From positions 62,001 through 126,000 of the forward strand of contig NZ_JBBPHP010000011.1 in NCBI RefSeq assembly GCF_038039535.1: a DNA stretch of 64,000 nucleotides, read 5' to 3'. The translations under genes were made by a program, and so were the position numbers. The notes under the pieces were generated by a model. That model was not told where the DNA came from and did no database searches. It saw only the letters and a program-made list of their open reading frames with translations. Shown here in pieces: positions 34,985-44,212 of this stretch (position 1 is the first letter of the stretch; each line of letters opens with the position of its first letter). This DNA is from Catalinimonas sp038039535. Lineage in GTDB: Bacteria > Bacteroidota > Bacteroidia > Cytophagales > Cyclobacteriaceae.

Positions 34985-37900
34985 ATGAATAAAATTGTCA
35001 GAATTAGCCTCTTTGTTATCTGTCTGCTGGGTTGCCAGTCTGAGCAGCAGCAGGACGAACATATGCTAAGGCTGGTACTGCCGGAAGAAAGCGGGCTGTC
35101 ATTTACCAATGTGCTGCAGGAAAGCCCTGAGCTGAATATCATCACCTTTGAATACTTTTATAATGGTGCAGGCGTAGGCGTAGGCGACTTTAACCGTGAT
35201 GGCTTGCAGGATCTTTTTTTCTCTTCCAATAAGGGAGAAAACAAGCTTTATCTCAATCAGGATAACTTTCAGTTTGAAGAAATCACGACACAGGCAGGTA
35301 TAGTGAATTCGGGAAAGTGGGCTACCGGAGTGTCTATTGTAGATATTAATCAGGATGGCTGGCCGGATATCTACGTGTGTTTTGCAGGTCCTCAGACAGA
35401 TCCTCGACAAAGACAGAATGAGCTGTATGTGAATCAGCAAAATAGTCCGGAAGGATACCCAATCTTCAGAGAAATGGCTGAGGAATATAGGCTGGCAGAC
35501 ACCGGACACAGCACCATGGCTACCTTTCTGGATTATGACAGGGATGGTGATCTGGATATGTACCTGCTCACCAACATTACCGATCAGATGGGGCCTAATG
35601 TGATCCGGCCCAAAAAACGTAAAGGGGAGATGGTCAATACAGACAGGTTGTATCGCAATGATGGCCCAGGGGCAGCAGGGCATCCTATTTACCAAAACGT
35701 AAGTGCTGAGGCAGGAATTACCATTGAAGGCTACGGGCTGGGCGTATCTGTAGTAGATATCAATCAGGACAACTGGCCGGATATCTATGTGTCTAATGAC
35801 TACCTCTCCAATGATCTATTGTACATTAATAATCAGAATGGAACCTTTAGCGATAAAGCCTCAGAATACTTCAGGCATCAGAGTTATTCTGCGATGGGAA
35901 ATGATGTAGCTGATTTTGATAATGATGCTCTACCGGATATTCTTACGCTTGACATGCTCCCTCCGGACAACAGGAGAAAAAAGCTGATGTTTGGAGAGAC
36001 TAACTACAACCGCTACCGCTCAGAGCTACAGTATGGTTATGCTCCCCAGTTTATGAGGAATACCTTGCAGTGGCACCGAGGCTTTAAGCCGAATGGTCAA
36101 GCTGCATTTAGTGAGATTGGTCAACTTGCAGGGGTAGAGGCCACTGACTGGAGTTGGAGTGCGCTCTGGGCAGATATGGATATGGACGGTTTTCGTGACC
36201 TGTTGGTAACCAATGGCTACCCCAGAGATATCACCAACAGGGATTTTGCTTCTTACAAAATGCAGGAATTTAGCAATGCTGCCTATACCGAAGAGATGAA
36301 AGACCGTTTTGTGGAGGCGATCAATCAGATAGAAGGGGCGCATCTGCCTAATATGGTTTTCAGGAATAAAGCAGATTTAAGCTTTGAAAATGTATCAGAC
36401 GCATGGGGTTTTGAGCAGCCTTCCTATTCAACAGGTGCCGTCTATGTTGACCTGGATAATGATGGTGATCTGGATTATGTGGCCAATAATACCAATGCGC
36501 CTGCTTTTGTATACGAAAATCTTGCGAGAGAAAATTTGAATCACCATTGGCTCAGATTGCTGCTGGAAGGAGAGGAGGGCAATCTGGCAGCTTTGGGGGC
36601 AAAAATCTGGTGTTATCTTCCTGATAAGGTGCTGTTTGCCGAAAATTATCCTTACCGAGGGTATCAGTCTACCATAGATCCTCGTATCCACTTTGGATTG
36701 GGAAATGCAGCAAAAGTGGATTCACTTCGGATAGCGTGGCCCTCGGGAGATTGGCAGGTTTTGTATGACCTTAAAGTTGACCAGCAGCTTAGCCTGAAAA
36801 GTGCTGAGGCCACACCTCCAAAAGCTTTGGATGCTAAGAAAGCTGAACCTGCTCAAACTTTTGTGCTGGCAAACCAGAAGAGAAATATTCACTACAAACA
36901 TGAAGAGGAGTATTTCGGTGATTTTAACATTCAACCGCTTTTACCTCACAAACTCTCTCAGCAGGGGCCTGCTGTTACTGTAGCTGATGTGAATGGTGAT
37001 GGCCTGGAAGACTTTTTTGTGGGAGGAGCATTTGAACAGAGTGGACAGATTTTCATACAACAAATAAATGGTAAGTTTACTTCTCAACCCCTGAGCGATA
37101 CCGTTAAGTACGAAGAAGATCATGGCAGTATATTTTTTGACGCAGATGGTGATGGAGATCAGGATCTGTATATTGTCAGTGGAGGGAATGAGTTTAAAAG
37201 TGGTTCAGCCTATTATCAGGACCGGCTTTATCTCAATGATGGACAGGGAAAGTTTAGGCTGAGCAGCACTGCTTTGCCGATGCTAAACACTGCCAGCGCC
37301 TGCGTAGTAGCAGCGGATTATGATCATGATGGAGACCTGGATCTTTTCATTGGAGGCAGGCATACCCCACAGCAATATCCTCTTGAAGGAACTAGCTACC
37401 TGCTGGAAAATCAGGGAGGAAAATTTGTAGATGTGACTACCCATGCTGCACCTCAACTGAAAAATGCTGGAATGATTACCTCAGCATTGTGGACGGATGT
37501 TGATCAGGATGGTTGGGAAGATCTGATGGTGGTAGGAGAGTGGATGGCTCCACAGATTTATCAAAACCAAAGGGGAAAGTTAAAAAAGGTAGCTGTTCCG
37601 GTACTGGCCGAGCTTTCTGGCTGGTGGAACAGTATACTGGGCACTGATTTTGATCAGGATGGAGACATTGATTATGTAGCGGGAAACCTGGGCCTTAATT
37701 CCCGTTATAAGGCAGACAGCGTATCACCCTTACAACTGATTGTAAGTGATTTTAACCGGGATCAGCGTATAGATGCCATCATGACTTACGATCAGGAGGG
37801 AGTGACTTATCCGGTACATCCCCGCGATGATATGCTTCGCCAGCTCAATCATCTCAAAAGGCAGTATTCCAGTTACACTTCATTTGCTGAAGCCAAAATT

Positions 37901-38545
37901 GAAGACATCTTTTCTCCTCAGCAATTGGAAAGTGCTAAGTGGCTTGAAAGCCGGGAAATGCGAAGCTGCTATCTGGAGAACCTTGGGAATTTTAACTTTG
38001 CTGTCAAACCCCTGCCTATAGAAGCGCAGATCGGTCCGGTATATGGAATGTTGAGTAATGATTTTAACCAGGACTCTTATCCTGACCTGCTCCTAACAGG
38101 TAACTCTTATGCTACGGAAGTGATCAGCGGGCCTTATGACGCTTTGAAAGGGTTATTGCTATTAGGGGATGGTCATGGTAATTTTCAGGCGGTATCGCCC
38201 CAAAGTAGTGGGTTTTGGGTGGATGAAGATGCTAAAGCGCTTACACATTTGCATCTAAGTGATGGAAGTGAATTAATACTGGCTAGCCAGAATAATGATA
38301 GTCTTATCGTGTATGAAGTCCCTCATAATAGCAGAGAATACCATAGTTTTGGACAAGAGGTAAAGGACGCAAGTATCTATTTTAAAGATGGGAGACAGCA
38401 GAAAATAGAGCTCTACAGCGGTAGCGGCTACTTAAGTCAGTCGGGCAGAGGCATTTGGTTTCTTCCAGAAATGGTGAAAAGCATAGAAGAAAAAACAGCT
38501 GAAGCGCAGGATTCAGTGTATGTTCATCTCAATCGGGAAAAATAA
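34985..38545 (+). CDS. VCBS/FG-GAP repeat lipoprotein with ASPIC/UnbV domain (third copy)
   Basis: A 1186-residue lipoprotein. The frame is open from 34943, but the ATG at 34985 gives a textbook lipoprotein signal (MNKIVRISLFVICLLGC, Cys17). It carries about twelve calcium loops (DFNRDGLQD, DINQDGWPD, DYDRDGDLD, DLDNDGDLD, DVNGDGLED, DADGDGDQD, DQDGDID) in two arrays, with the ASPIC/UnbV part around residues 515-600 (RGYQSTIDPRIHFGLG, IAWPSGDW). It has the same order as the two paralogues at the window start, yet lies near SusCD. About 60 residues beyond the last blade form a distinct C-terminal tail. It overlaps the next, convergent gene tail-to-tail by 22 bases. The function is unknown; outer-surface display is likely from the lipobox. 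Confidence 0.9.
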   Translation: MNKIVRISLFVICLLGCQSEQQQDEHMLRLVLPEESGLSFTNVLQESPELNIITFEYFYNGAGVGVGDFNRDGLQDLFFSSNKGENKLYLNQDNFQFEEITTQAGIVNSGKWATGVSIVDINQDGWPDIYVCFAGPQTDPRQRQNELYVNQQNSPEGYPIFREMAEEYRLADTGHSTMATFLDYDRDGDLDMYLLTNITDQMGPNVIRPKKRKGEMVNTDRLYRNDGPGAAGHPIYQNVSAEAGITIEGYGLGVSVVDINQDNWPDIYVSNDYLSNDLLYINNQNGTFSDKASEYFRHQSYSAMGNDVADFDNDALPDILTLDMLPPDNRRKKLMFGETNYNRYRSELQYGYAPQFMRNTLQWHRGFKPNGQAAFSEIGQLAGVEATDWSWSALWADMDMDGFRDLLVTNGYPRDITNRDFASYKMQEFSNAAYTEEMKDRFVEAINQIEGAHLPNMVFRNKADLSFENVSDAWGFEQPSYSTGAVYVDLDNDGDLDYVANNTNAPAFVYENLARENLNHHWLRLLLEGEEGNLAALGAKIWCYLPDKVLFAENYPYRGYQSTIDPRIHFGLGNAAKVDSLRIAWPSGDWQVLYDLKVDQQLSLKSAEATPPKALDAKKAEPAQTFVLANQKRNIHYKHEEEYFGDFNIQPLLPHKLSQQGPAVTVADVNGDGLEDFFVGGAFEQSGQIFIQQINGKFTSQPLSDTVKYEEDHGSIFFDADGDGDQDLYIVSGGNEFKSGSAYYQDRLYLNDGQGKFRLSSTALPMLNTASACVVAADYDHDGDLDLFIGGRHTPQQYPLEGTSYLLENQGGKFVDVTTHAAPQLKNAGMITSALWTDVDQDGWEDLMVVGEWMAPQIYQNQRGKLKKVAVPVLAELSGWWNSILGTDFDQDGDIDYVAGNLGLNSRYKADSVSPLQLIVSDFNRDQRIDAIMTYDQEGVTYPVHPRDDMLRQLNHLKRQYSSYTSFAEAKIEDIFSPQQLESAKWLESREMRSCYLENLGNFNFAVKPLPIEAQIGPVYGMLSNDFNQDSYPDLLLTGNSYATEVISGPYDALKGLLLLGDGHGNFQAVSPQSSGFWVDEDAKALTHLHLSDGSELILASQNNDSLIVYEVPHNSREYHSFGQEVKDASIYFKDGRQQKIELYSGSGYLSQSGRGIWFLPEMVKSIEEKTAEAQDSVYVHLNREK

Positions 38546-38916
38546 TAAAGCTGGTATCGGCTCTGGTTACTTTGTGAAAACAAAGGCTTCAGTTCTTCTT
38601 TTAATATCATGTTATTTTGCTTAAGAGAAATGATCTGATATTTAGAAATGTTTTTTTCATCATGAGTAGCCATCCACTTGAGTGTATCCTGCTGAATTTC
38701 ATAAAGCATTTCCAATTTGTTATTGGCTTGAATAATCCGAAGTTTATTTTCAGAATATTGGTACTGCCTTGCTTGATCTCCAATCTCGGTATAGTGAAAA
38801 TGATTATAAAAGTGATGTATTGAGTCTAACTGCCAATGTCCTTCAATACCGTGCGCATCATACTGGTGGCATGACTGGAAAAGCATAAAGATTATCAAAA
38901 ATCCATTTAGTCGCAT
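38524..38916 (-). CDS. Small predicted lipoprotein, unknown function
   Basis: A 130-residue protein with a lipobox (MLFQSC, Cys16) and then a beta-rich domain starting GIEGHWQLDSIHHF, a pattern seen in small lipocalin-like lipoproteins of Bacteroidota where a GxW motif opens the first strand. No catalytic motif is seen. Its 3' end overlaps the end of the VCBS gene by 22 bases on the opposite strand. It is separated from SusD upstream by a terminator, so it is transcribed on its own or by read-through. Confidence 0.65.
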   Translation of the reverse strand: MRLNGFLIIFMLFQSCHQYDAHGIEGHWQLDSIHHFYNHFHYTEIGDQARQYQYSENKLRIIQANNKLEMLYEIQQDTLKWMATHDEKNISKYQIISLKQNNMILKEELKPLFSQSNQSRYQLYYFSRLR

Positions 38917-38931
38917 AACGCTAAAAAAGAA

Positions 38932-38953
38932 GCCTGATCACACCAGATCAGGC
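38932..38953 (-). terminator. Terminator of the SusCD operon
   Basis: A perfect 8-bp stem (gcctgatc and gatcaggc) with a 6-base loop. Read on the minus strand it is followed by ttcttttttag, a good T-run. It lies 35 bases after the SusD stop and just before the start of the small lipoprotein gene. Confidence 0.75.
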
Positions 38954-38988
38954 AATTATTTTATCCAGAAAAAAGCTTAACCCATTTA

Positions 38989-40431
38989 TCAATACTCAGG
39001 ATTTTGTTCCAATACACCGTTACTTAAATCTATCTCCCTCTGGGGAATTGCGAACAGATAATGTTTAGGTCGCTGAAAATTGCGGGGTGGATCAAAGGGA
39101 CCTCTATCTTCTGCATAGATGGCTACAATATCCACAATTCCTGCCTTGTCCCAGCGGATCAGGTCCTGATGCCTTTGGTTTTCCCCTGCCAGTTCTACTC
39201 TTCTTTCATGAATCAGATCCTGCATTGTGGCATTAGAAATAGGAGGTAAATCTGATCTTTCTCTAACCGCATTGATTTCAGCATCACCACTTTGACCAGA
39301 GCGAATTTTAGCTTCTGCCACCAGCAGGTAAACGTCTGCTGCCCGGAGAATCGGTACATTTTGACCATCATTCAGTCCGCCGCTAGATCTCCACGAAGCA
39401 AATTTCTGGAAGTGGTAACCAGTGGAAGAAAGGTCAGAAGTATATTCTGTAAGCCCCTGATCTCCTCCCAGGTCTACCATTTCTCCCGGAGTAAACAAAG
39501 TGTAATCCATTCGTGGGTCTCCTTCTTCAAATTCATCCACCAGATTCTGTACAGGCTCATGAAAATCCCAGCCTCCCCAGGGACGGGGAGTGGTATAAAT
39601 GATATGCGCGGTTCCTTGCCAGCCATCCAGTGCCTGTACTGAGAAGAGCATTTCCGAGTTATTTTCAGTTTCTATCTGGAAATTCTGCCCAAAATTATCT
39701 GCCAGCTGATAGGGACCATTGATGACATTGTTACCATACTCTATGGTACTCTGGAAGTCTTCACGATAGAGGGAAAGTTTAGCCAGGAATCCCCAGGCTG
39801 AACCCTTAGTAGGGCGTCCTAGGTTTTCTTCATCATGTGTAAGTGGAAGTAGGTCAGCAGCCATTAGCCAATCAGATTCAATTTGATCATAAGTTGCTTC
39901 AAGTGTAGCTCTCGGCTTGTTGTATTCACCATTCAGAACATCTTCTTCCAGTATAAGGGGTACACCTCCATAGATTACCGCCAGACGCCAGTACATAAAC
40001 CCTCTCATAAAATGAGCTTCCCCTAAGGTGCGGTTTTTCAATGTTTGGTCCATTTCTATATCAGGCACATTGATAAGTACGGCATTGGCTCGTGAAACAA
40101 TTTCATATTTAGGTTTCCAACTGAAGGCTAGCTGAGGGTTATCCGCGTCAAAAGTAAATTCTTCAATGGCCTGGTCCTCTGCATGGTCTCCCGCACGGTA
40201 CTGGTCATCAGAGGGTATATCAAAAGTATGTTCGGCATGGCCGTAAAAATCTTCGTACGTCAGCGGTTCGTACATGGCGTTGGCAGCAGCCACTGCATCT
40301 TCACCATTTCGCCAGAAATCTACCGAGGTAGATTGTCCGTAAGGGGTAGACTCCAGCACCTCTTCATTGTTGCAAGAAACAAGGGAAGCGAGCAAAATCA
40401 GGAAGCTAAGTTTTTGAATAAATATTTTCAT
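38989..40431 (-). CDS. SusD/RagB family nutrient-binding outer-membrane lipoprotein
   Basis: A 480-residue lipoprotein (signal ending LASLVSC, Cys20). Family features: a TPR-rich SusD core with AEHTFDIPSDDQYRAG, LGEAHFMRGFMYWRLAVIYGGVPLI (the strongly conserved helical segment), and the C-terminal RVELAGENQRHQDLIRWDKAG and AIPQREIDLSNGVLEQNPEY. It is the surface lid that captures oligosaccharides or peptides and passes them to the SusC channel encoded 19 bases upstream. No degradative enzyme is encoded directly beside it, so the ligand cannot be inferred from context. Confidence 0.95.
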   Translation of the reverse strand: MKIFIQKLSFLILLASLVSCNNEEVLESTPYGQSTSVDFWRNGEDAVAAANAMYEPLTYEDFYGHAEHTFDIPSDDQYRAGDHAEDQAIEEFTFDADNPQLAFSWKPKYEIVSRANAVLINVPDIEMDQTLKNRTLGEAHFMRGFMYWRLAVIYGGVPLILEEDVLNGEYNKPRATLEATYDQIESDWLMAADLLPLTHDEENLGRPTKGSAWGFLAKLSLYREDFQSTIEYGNNVINGPYQLADNFGQNFQIETENNSEMLFSVQALDGWQGTAHIIYTTPRPWGGWDFHEPVQNLVDEFEEGDPRMDYTLFTPGEMVDLGGDQGLTEYTSDLSSTGYHFQKFASWRSSGGLNDGQNVPILRAADVYLLVAEAKIRSGQSGDAEINAVRERSDLPPISNATMQDLIHERRVELAGENQRHQDLIRWDKAGIVDIVAIYAEDRGPFDPPRNFQRPKHYLFAIPQREIDLSNGVLEQNPEY

Positions 40432-40450
40432 GATAATTGAAGTGCTTTAG

Positions 40451-43400
40451 TTAAAAGGTAATATTAGCGCCCACTGTCCAGGTACGTGCCTGAGGATACT
40501 GAGCATAGTCTACATTAAGCTGTAGGTTACCATCAATATAACCGAGCTCAGGGTCCATTCCGGAATAATTTGTAATGGTAAATACATTCTGCCCTGTTAC
40601 AAAAAATCTAGCTCTGCTGATTCCCACGTTTTCAGTAAGAGAAGTGGGCAATGTATAGCCAATTACCAGGTTTTTAAGTCTCAAAAAGTCACCAGACTCT
40701 ATGAATAGATCGGATGTACGATGATTCAGATTATTCCTATTGGTCGTCATACGAGGTATGCTATTGCTCGTGCCAGGACCATTCCAGCGGTTGATGACCT
40801 CCGCATACATATTGAAGGGATAAGTGGGGTCAAGGCCCTGCATACGGTCGGCGTTGTAGATATCTACCCCGGCATTACCCAGGAAAAACAATGAAATGTC
40901 AAAGCCTTTATAACCGAAATCTGCATTAAAACCATAGACCATATTGGGGTGGGGGCTGCCTAATATCGTTCTGTCTTCTTCATTAATCTGCCCATCGCCA
41001 TTCAGGTCAACAAAACGAACATCACCGGGCACAATTTGTCCATTCGTTCTGCGAGAGTCATTTACAACATTAGGGTCAGATTCTATTTCCTGTTCTGTCT
41101 GGTACAGACCATCGGTTTTCCATCCGTAGAAAGTTGCCAGCGGTTCTCCTTCAAATGTACGGGCAATCTCCTGATTGGGTCTTCCGTAGCGGGTAGAAGC
41201 CAGAAAATTACCATCGTACAGTTTGGTGACTTCATTTTTAATGAAAGAAGCATTGGCACTAAAGCTATAGGTCAGATCTCCTGATGAACCATTGTAGCCC
41301 AGTTCTATCTCAAGTCCCTGGTTACGTAACTCACCTACGTTCTGATCTGGTACCTGGGCTAAACCTATGCTACCAATGGTGGGAGGAGCAAGTAACATAT
41401 CACGGGTGTCTTTGATGAAGTAATTAAAGTTGGCAAGCAGTTTATTGTCCAGCATCCCTACCTCCAGTCCTATGTTGGTCATTTGAGCAGTTTCCCAGGA
41501 GATATTGGGGTTGGGTATTCTGCTTTGGGCGGCACCTACGATCTGATTGCCCCCGAAGGAATAGCGTACACCTCGGCTGATCAGCGCCAGGTATTGCAGA
41601 CGGGAAACGTTTTGATTACCTAGTTGTCCCCAGCCGGCAGTAAGTTTCAGGTTACTGATAAGTCCGTTAGTTTGGAAAAAACTTTCTTCTGAAATACGCC
41701 AACCAGCAGAGAAGGCAGGGAAATAACCCCACTTGTTACCTTCAGCAAAGCGTGAAGAACCATCCGCCCTGAATGTAGCGGTAAGCAGATAACGTTCATC
41801 ATAATTGTAATTGGCTCTGCCAAACCAGGATATCAGCGCATCCTCGGTACGATTGCCCCCGATATTATCCAGGGTACTACCTACATCAAGGTAGCGTTGC
41901 GGATCAGATTCGTCAGGGAAGTCTAATTTTTGCGCTGAGAAGCCATCCACGTTAAACGTTTGACGCGTATAACCTGCCACTGCATTGACAGTATGTTTTT
42001 CAGCAAAAATCTGATTGTAGTTTAAGAAGTATTCCATCAGTACGGAATAGTTTTCTTCGTACCTCCTTCTCAGTGAATTTCTGCTTCTTTGCCGTATTTG
42101 TTCGTCAATAATGATGTCAAAATTATACTCATCCAGTATGGTAGCATCCAGTCCAAAATTTGCTTTAAAAGATAATCCTTCGGTAATATCAAATTCACCA
42201 TTGATGTTACCCAAAAGCCTTTGCCTGCTGGTTTCGTTGTCCTGTGTAGTTACAGTGAAAATAGGGTTGTTGATATCACCAAATTCTCCACTGATCTGAG
42301 AAGAACCCCAGCTACCATCTTCATACCTTACCGGTAAGCCGGGGTGAAAACGAATGGCACTCCACAATACACCCGTTTGGGCTGAAGTGGTATTGACTCC
42401 ACTCCCTGTCTGGCTGGTGATCTGTAAACTTTGTCCAATCCTAAGTCTTTCCCCTACAGTATGATCAGAATTAAGGCGCAGACTTAACCTTCTGAAATAG
42501 GAGTTTTTGATCATTCCCTGATCGTCAAAATAGCCTCCTGAGATAAGGAAGGAAGAATTTTCTCCACCACCTCTTAAAGACACATCAATGTTATTGACGG
42601 TACCTGTACCTAAAAGCTCATCCTGCCAGTTGGTAAGCTGTGTCTGGTACTGGGGATCTTCCCAAATGGGGTCTATGGGATTTCCATCATTGCTATACCT
42701 TTCTCTTTTAAGTTGCGCCAAAGTAGGAGCATCCAGCACATCTATGGTGTTCACAGCATTGGATACCCCGGTATAGCCATTCACAGAAAAGCTAAGTTGC
42801 TCTCCAAAATCACCGCGCTTGGTTGTGATGATGACTACGCCATTGGCGGCACGTGTTCCATAAATGGCAGAAGCAGAAGCGTCTTTTAATACTTCTATGG
42901 ATTCAATGTCATTGGGGTTAACATCGTTGATTCCTCCCGCTGGAAAACCATCAATGATCACCAATGGGTCTGCATTGTTCACTGTTCCAGTACCCCGGAT
43001 ACGGATAGAACCGCCATCTCCTGGCGCTCCTCCGTTTCTGACCACGTTTACTCCGGCAGCCCTTCCCTGCAGGGCCTGGGAAGCGCCCGAAACGGGCAGA
43101 TTTTGAATCTGATTTCCTTTAACCGAAGACACTGCACCGGTGACATCTTTTCTTTGTTGTGTGCCATAGCCTACCACCACCACCTCAGAAAGAGAGGTGA
43201 CTCCCTCGCTAAGACTGACATTGATCTCGGAACGGCCATTGATGTCTACTTCCTGAGCTTCATATCCAATGAAGGAATAGATGAGCGTATTGTTGTTAGC
43301 AGGGACATTGATCCTGTAAAAACCATCGGCATCAGTTACGGTACCAGTATTGGTACCCTTCACTACAATGTTTGCACCTGGTATAGGATCACCACCGCTG

Positions 43401-43534
43401 ACATCAGTGACTTTACCTTGGATGGTTTGGTCCTGAGCCTGTACCTTGAGGGAACATAGCAAAAACAGAGTAAGTGTGACATGCAGTATTTTATAGCATA
43501 TCCACCTAAACTTAAGCGTTGATAGGAGATTCAT
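40451..43534 (-). CDS. SusC/RagA family TonB-dependent outer-membrane transporter
   Basis: A 1027-residue outer-membrane barrel with a signal peptide (FLLCSLKVQAQ). Residues about 36-120 are the carboxypeptidase-regulatory-like domain (IQGKVTDVSGGDPIPGANIVVKG); next comes the TonB box/plug region (LSEVVVVGYGTQQRKDVTGAVSSV, then IRGTGTVNNADPLVIIDGFP and IEVLKDASASAIYGTRAANGVVIITTK), then the 22-strand barrel ending TWTVGANITF. There is no N-terminal STN signalling domain, so anti-sigma control through FecR is not expected, and none is encoded nearby. It imports the ligand bound by the SusD lid using TonB energy. The operon appears to be susC-susD only. Confidence 0.95.
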   Translation of the reverse strand: MNLLSTLKFRWICYKILHVTLTLFLLCSLKVQAQDQTIQGKVTDVSGGDPIPGANIVVKGTNTGTVTDADGFYRINVPANNNTLIYSFIGYEAQEVDINGRSEINVSLSEGVTSLSEVVVVGYGTQQRKDVTGAVSSVKGNQIQNLPVSGASQALQGRAAGVNVVRNGGAPGDGGSIRIRGTGTVNNADPLVIIDGFPAGGINDVNPNDIESIEVLKDASASAIYGTRAANGVVIITTKRGDFGEQLSFSVNGYTGVSNAVNTIDVLDAPTLAQLKRERYSNDGNPIDPIWEDPQYQTQLTNWQDELLGTGTVNNIDVSLRGGGENSSFLISGGYFDDQGMIKNSYFRRLSLRLNSDHTVGERLRIGQSLQITSQTGSGVNTTSAQTGVLWSAIRFHPGLPVRYEDGSWGSSQISGEFGDINNPIFTVTTQDNETSRQRLLGNINGEFDITEGLSFKANFGLDATILDEYNFDIIIDEQIRQRSRNSLRRRYEENYSVLMEYFLNYNQIFAEKHTVNAVAGYTRQTFNVDGFSAQKLDFPDESDPQRYLDVGSTLDNIGGNRTEDALISWFGRANYNYDERYLLTATFRADGSSRFAEGNKWGYFPAFSAGWRISEESFFQTNGLISNLKLTAGWGQLGNQNVSRLQYLALISRGVRYSFGGNQIVGAAQSRIPNPNISWETAQMTNIGLEVGMLDNKLLANFNYFIKDTRDMLLAPPTIGSIGLAQVPDQNVGELRNQGLEIELGYNGSSGDLTYSFSANASFIKNEVTKLYDGNFLASTRYGRPNQEIARTFEGEPLATFYGWKTDGLYQTEQEIESDPNVVNDSRRTNGQIVPGDVRFVDLNGDGQINEEDRTILGSPHPNMVYGFNADFGYKGFDISLFFLGNAGVDIYNADRMQGLDPTYPFNMYAEVINRWNGPGTSNSIPRMTTNRNNLNHRTSDLFIESGDFLRLKNLVIGYTLPTSLTENVGISRARFFVTGQNVFTITNYSGMDPELGYIDGNLQLNVDYAQYPQARTWTVGANITF

Positions 43535-44212
43535 AGAATGCTTGTTTAAAGTTGAGTAGTAGATTTAGTGGTAATAAAAATTTGGCCTACCATTAAACAT
43601 ACTTACCTAATTTCAACCTTTTTTTTTGCATAAAAAAGGTTGAGTAAAATTAAATATATTTTGTGCTTAAGATGCCTGTAGAATATTAAATTAACGTTAC
43701 GATAAGATTAAGTCTATTTTAACAGTTAGTGGTGTTTAATATTTGTCAACATACAGAAAGGGCCGTTAAAGACTTACCTAACTTGGTGAATGAGTATAAA
43801 AAAAGCTTACCACAGGAGTTTATCGGGCCATGTTGGCCAGGGTTACCCCACGTATTAGCTTCATTGGGTATTTCAATGCAGGTAACCTAACTTTACAGCT
43901 ACCGATACAAAATAGTCATTATCTTTTGCGCTAGTGAGCAGCTAAAAATTATATTAAGCATTATTTGCCCTTATTGAAAGTGTGAGTAAGCATTTGTAGG
44001 AGAAGTTAACATGAGCTTCATAGGTACAAGTAGAGGTGTCGGTCAAGATACTTGAAATCAGTTTTTTGATATTCCTTTGTCATCTTGACAAGGTTTACCA
44101 CGCTGAGGTAAAGGAAAATTGAAAAAATAATATGTTGGTTGTCTGTGCAATCCTGCAAAATAAAGTTAAGAGATAATATAATTTTCTATATTAAAGCCTG
44201 CTAAATATTTTT
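43535..44212. other. Intergenic region between susC and the Nramp-like gene
   Basis: About 680 AT-rich bases between divergent genes. The left end contains the inverted repeat noted separately. A 52-codon frame without ATG runs at 43732-43890 on the plus strand; its composition is protein-like (SLPQEFIGPCWPGLPHVLAS) but I cannot identify it, and it may be chance or the relic of a gene. Nothing else was seen. Confidence 0.4.
43614..43642 (-). promoter_or_regulatory. 11-bp inverted repeat in the susC leader
   Basis: Perfect arms caacctttttt (43614-43624) and aaaaaaggttg (43632-43642) enclose a 7-base loop, 80-108 bases upstream of the susC start. It could be an operator or a leader hairpin controlling susCD. 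Poly-A/T arms make a chance origin possible. Confidence 0.35.

Noticed and set aside
35099..35695. 198-codon minus-strand frame
   Set aside because: Shadow of the GATGGTGAT-type calcium-loop repeats of the VCBS gene; the same kind of shadow recurs in all three paralogues.
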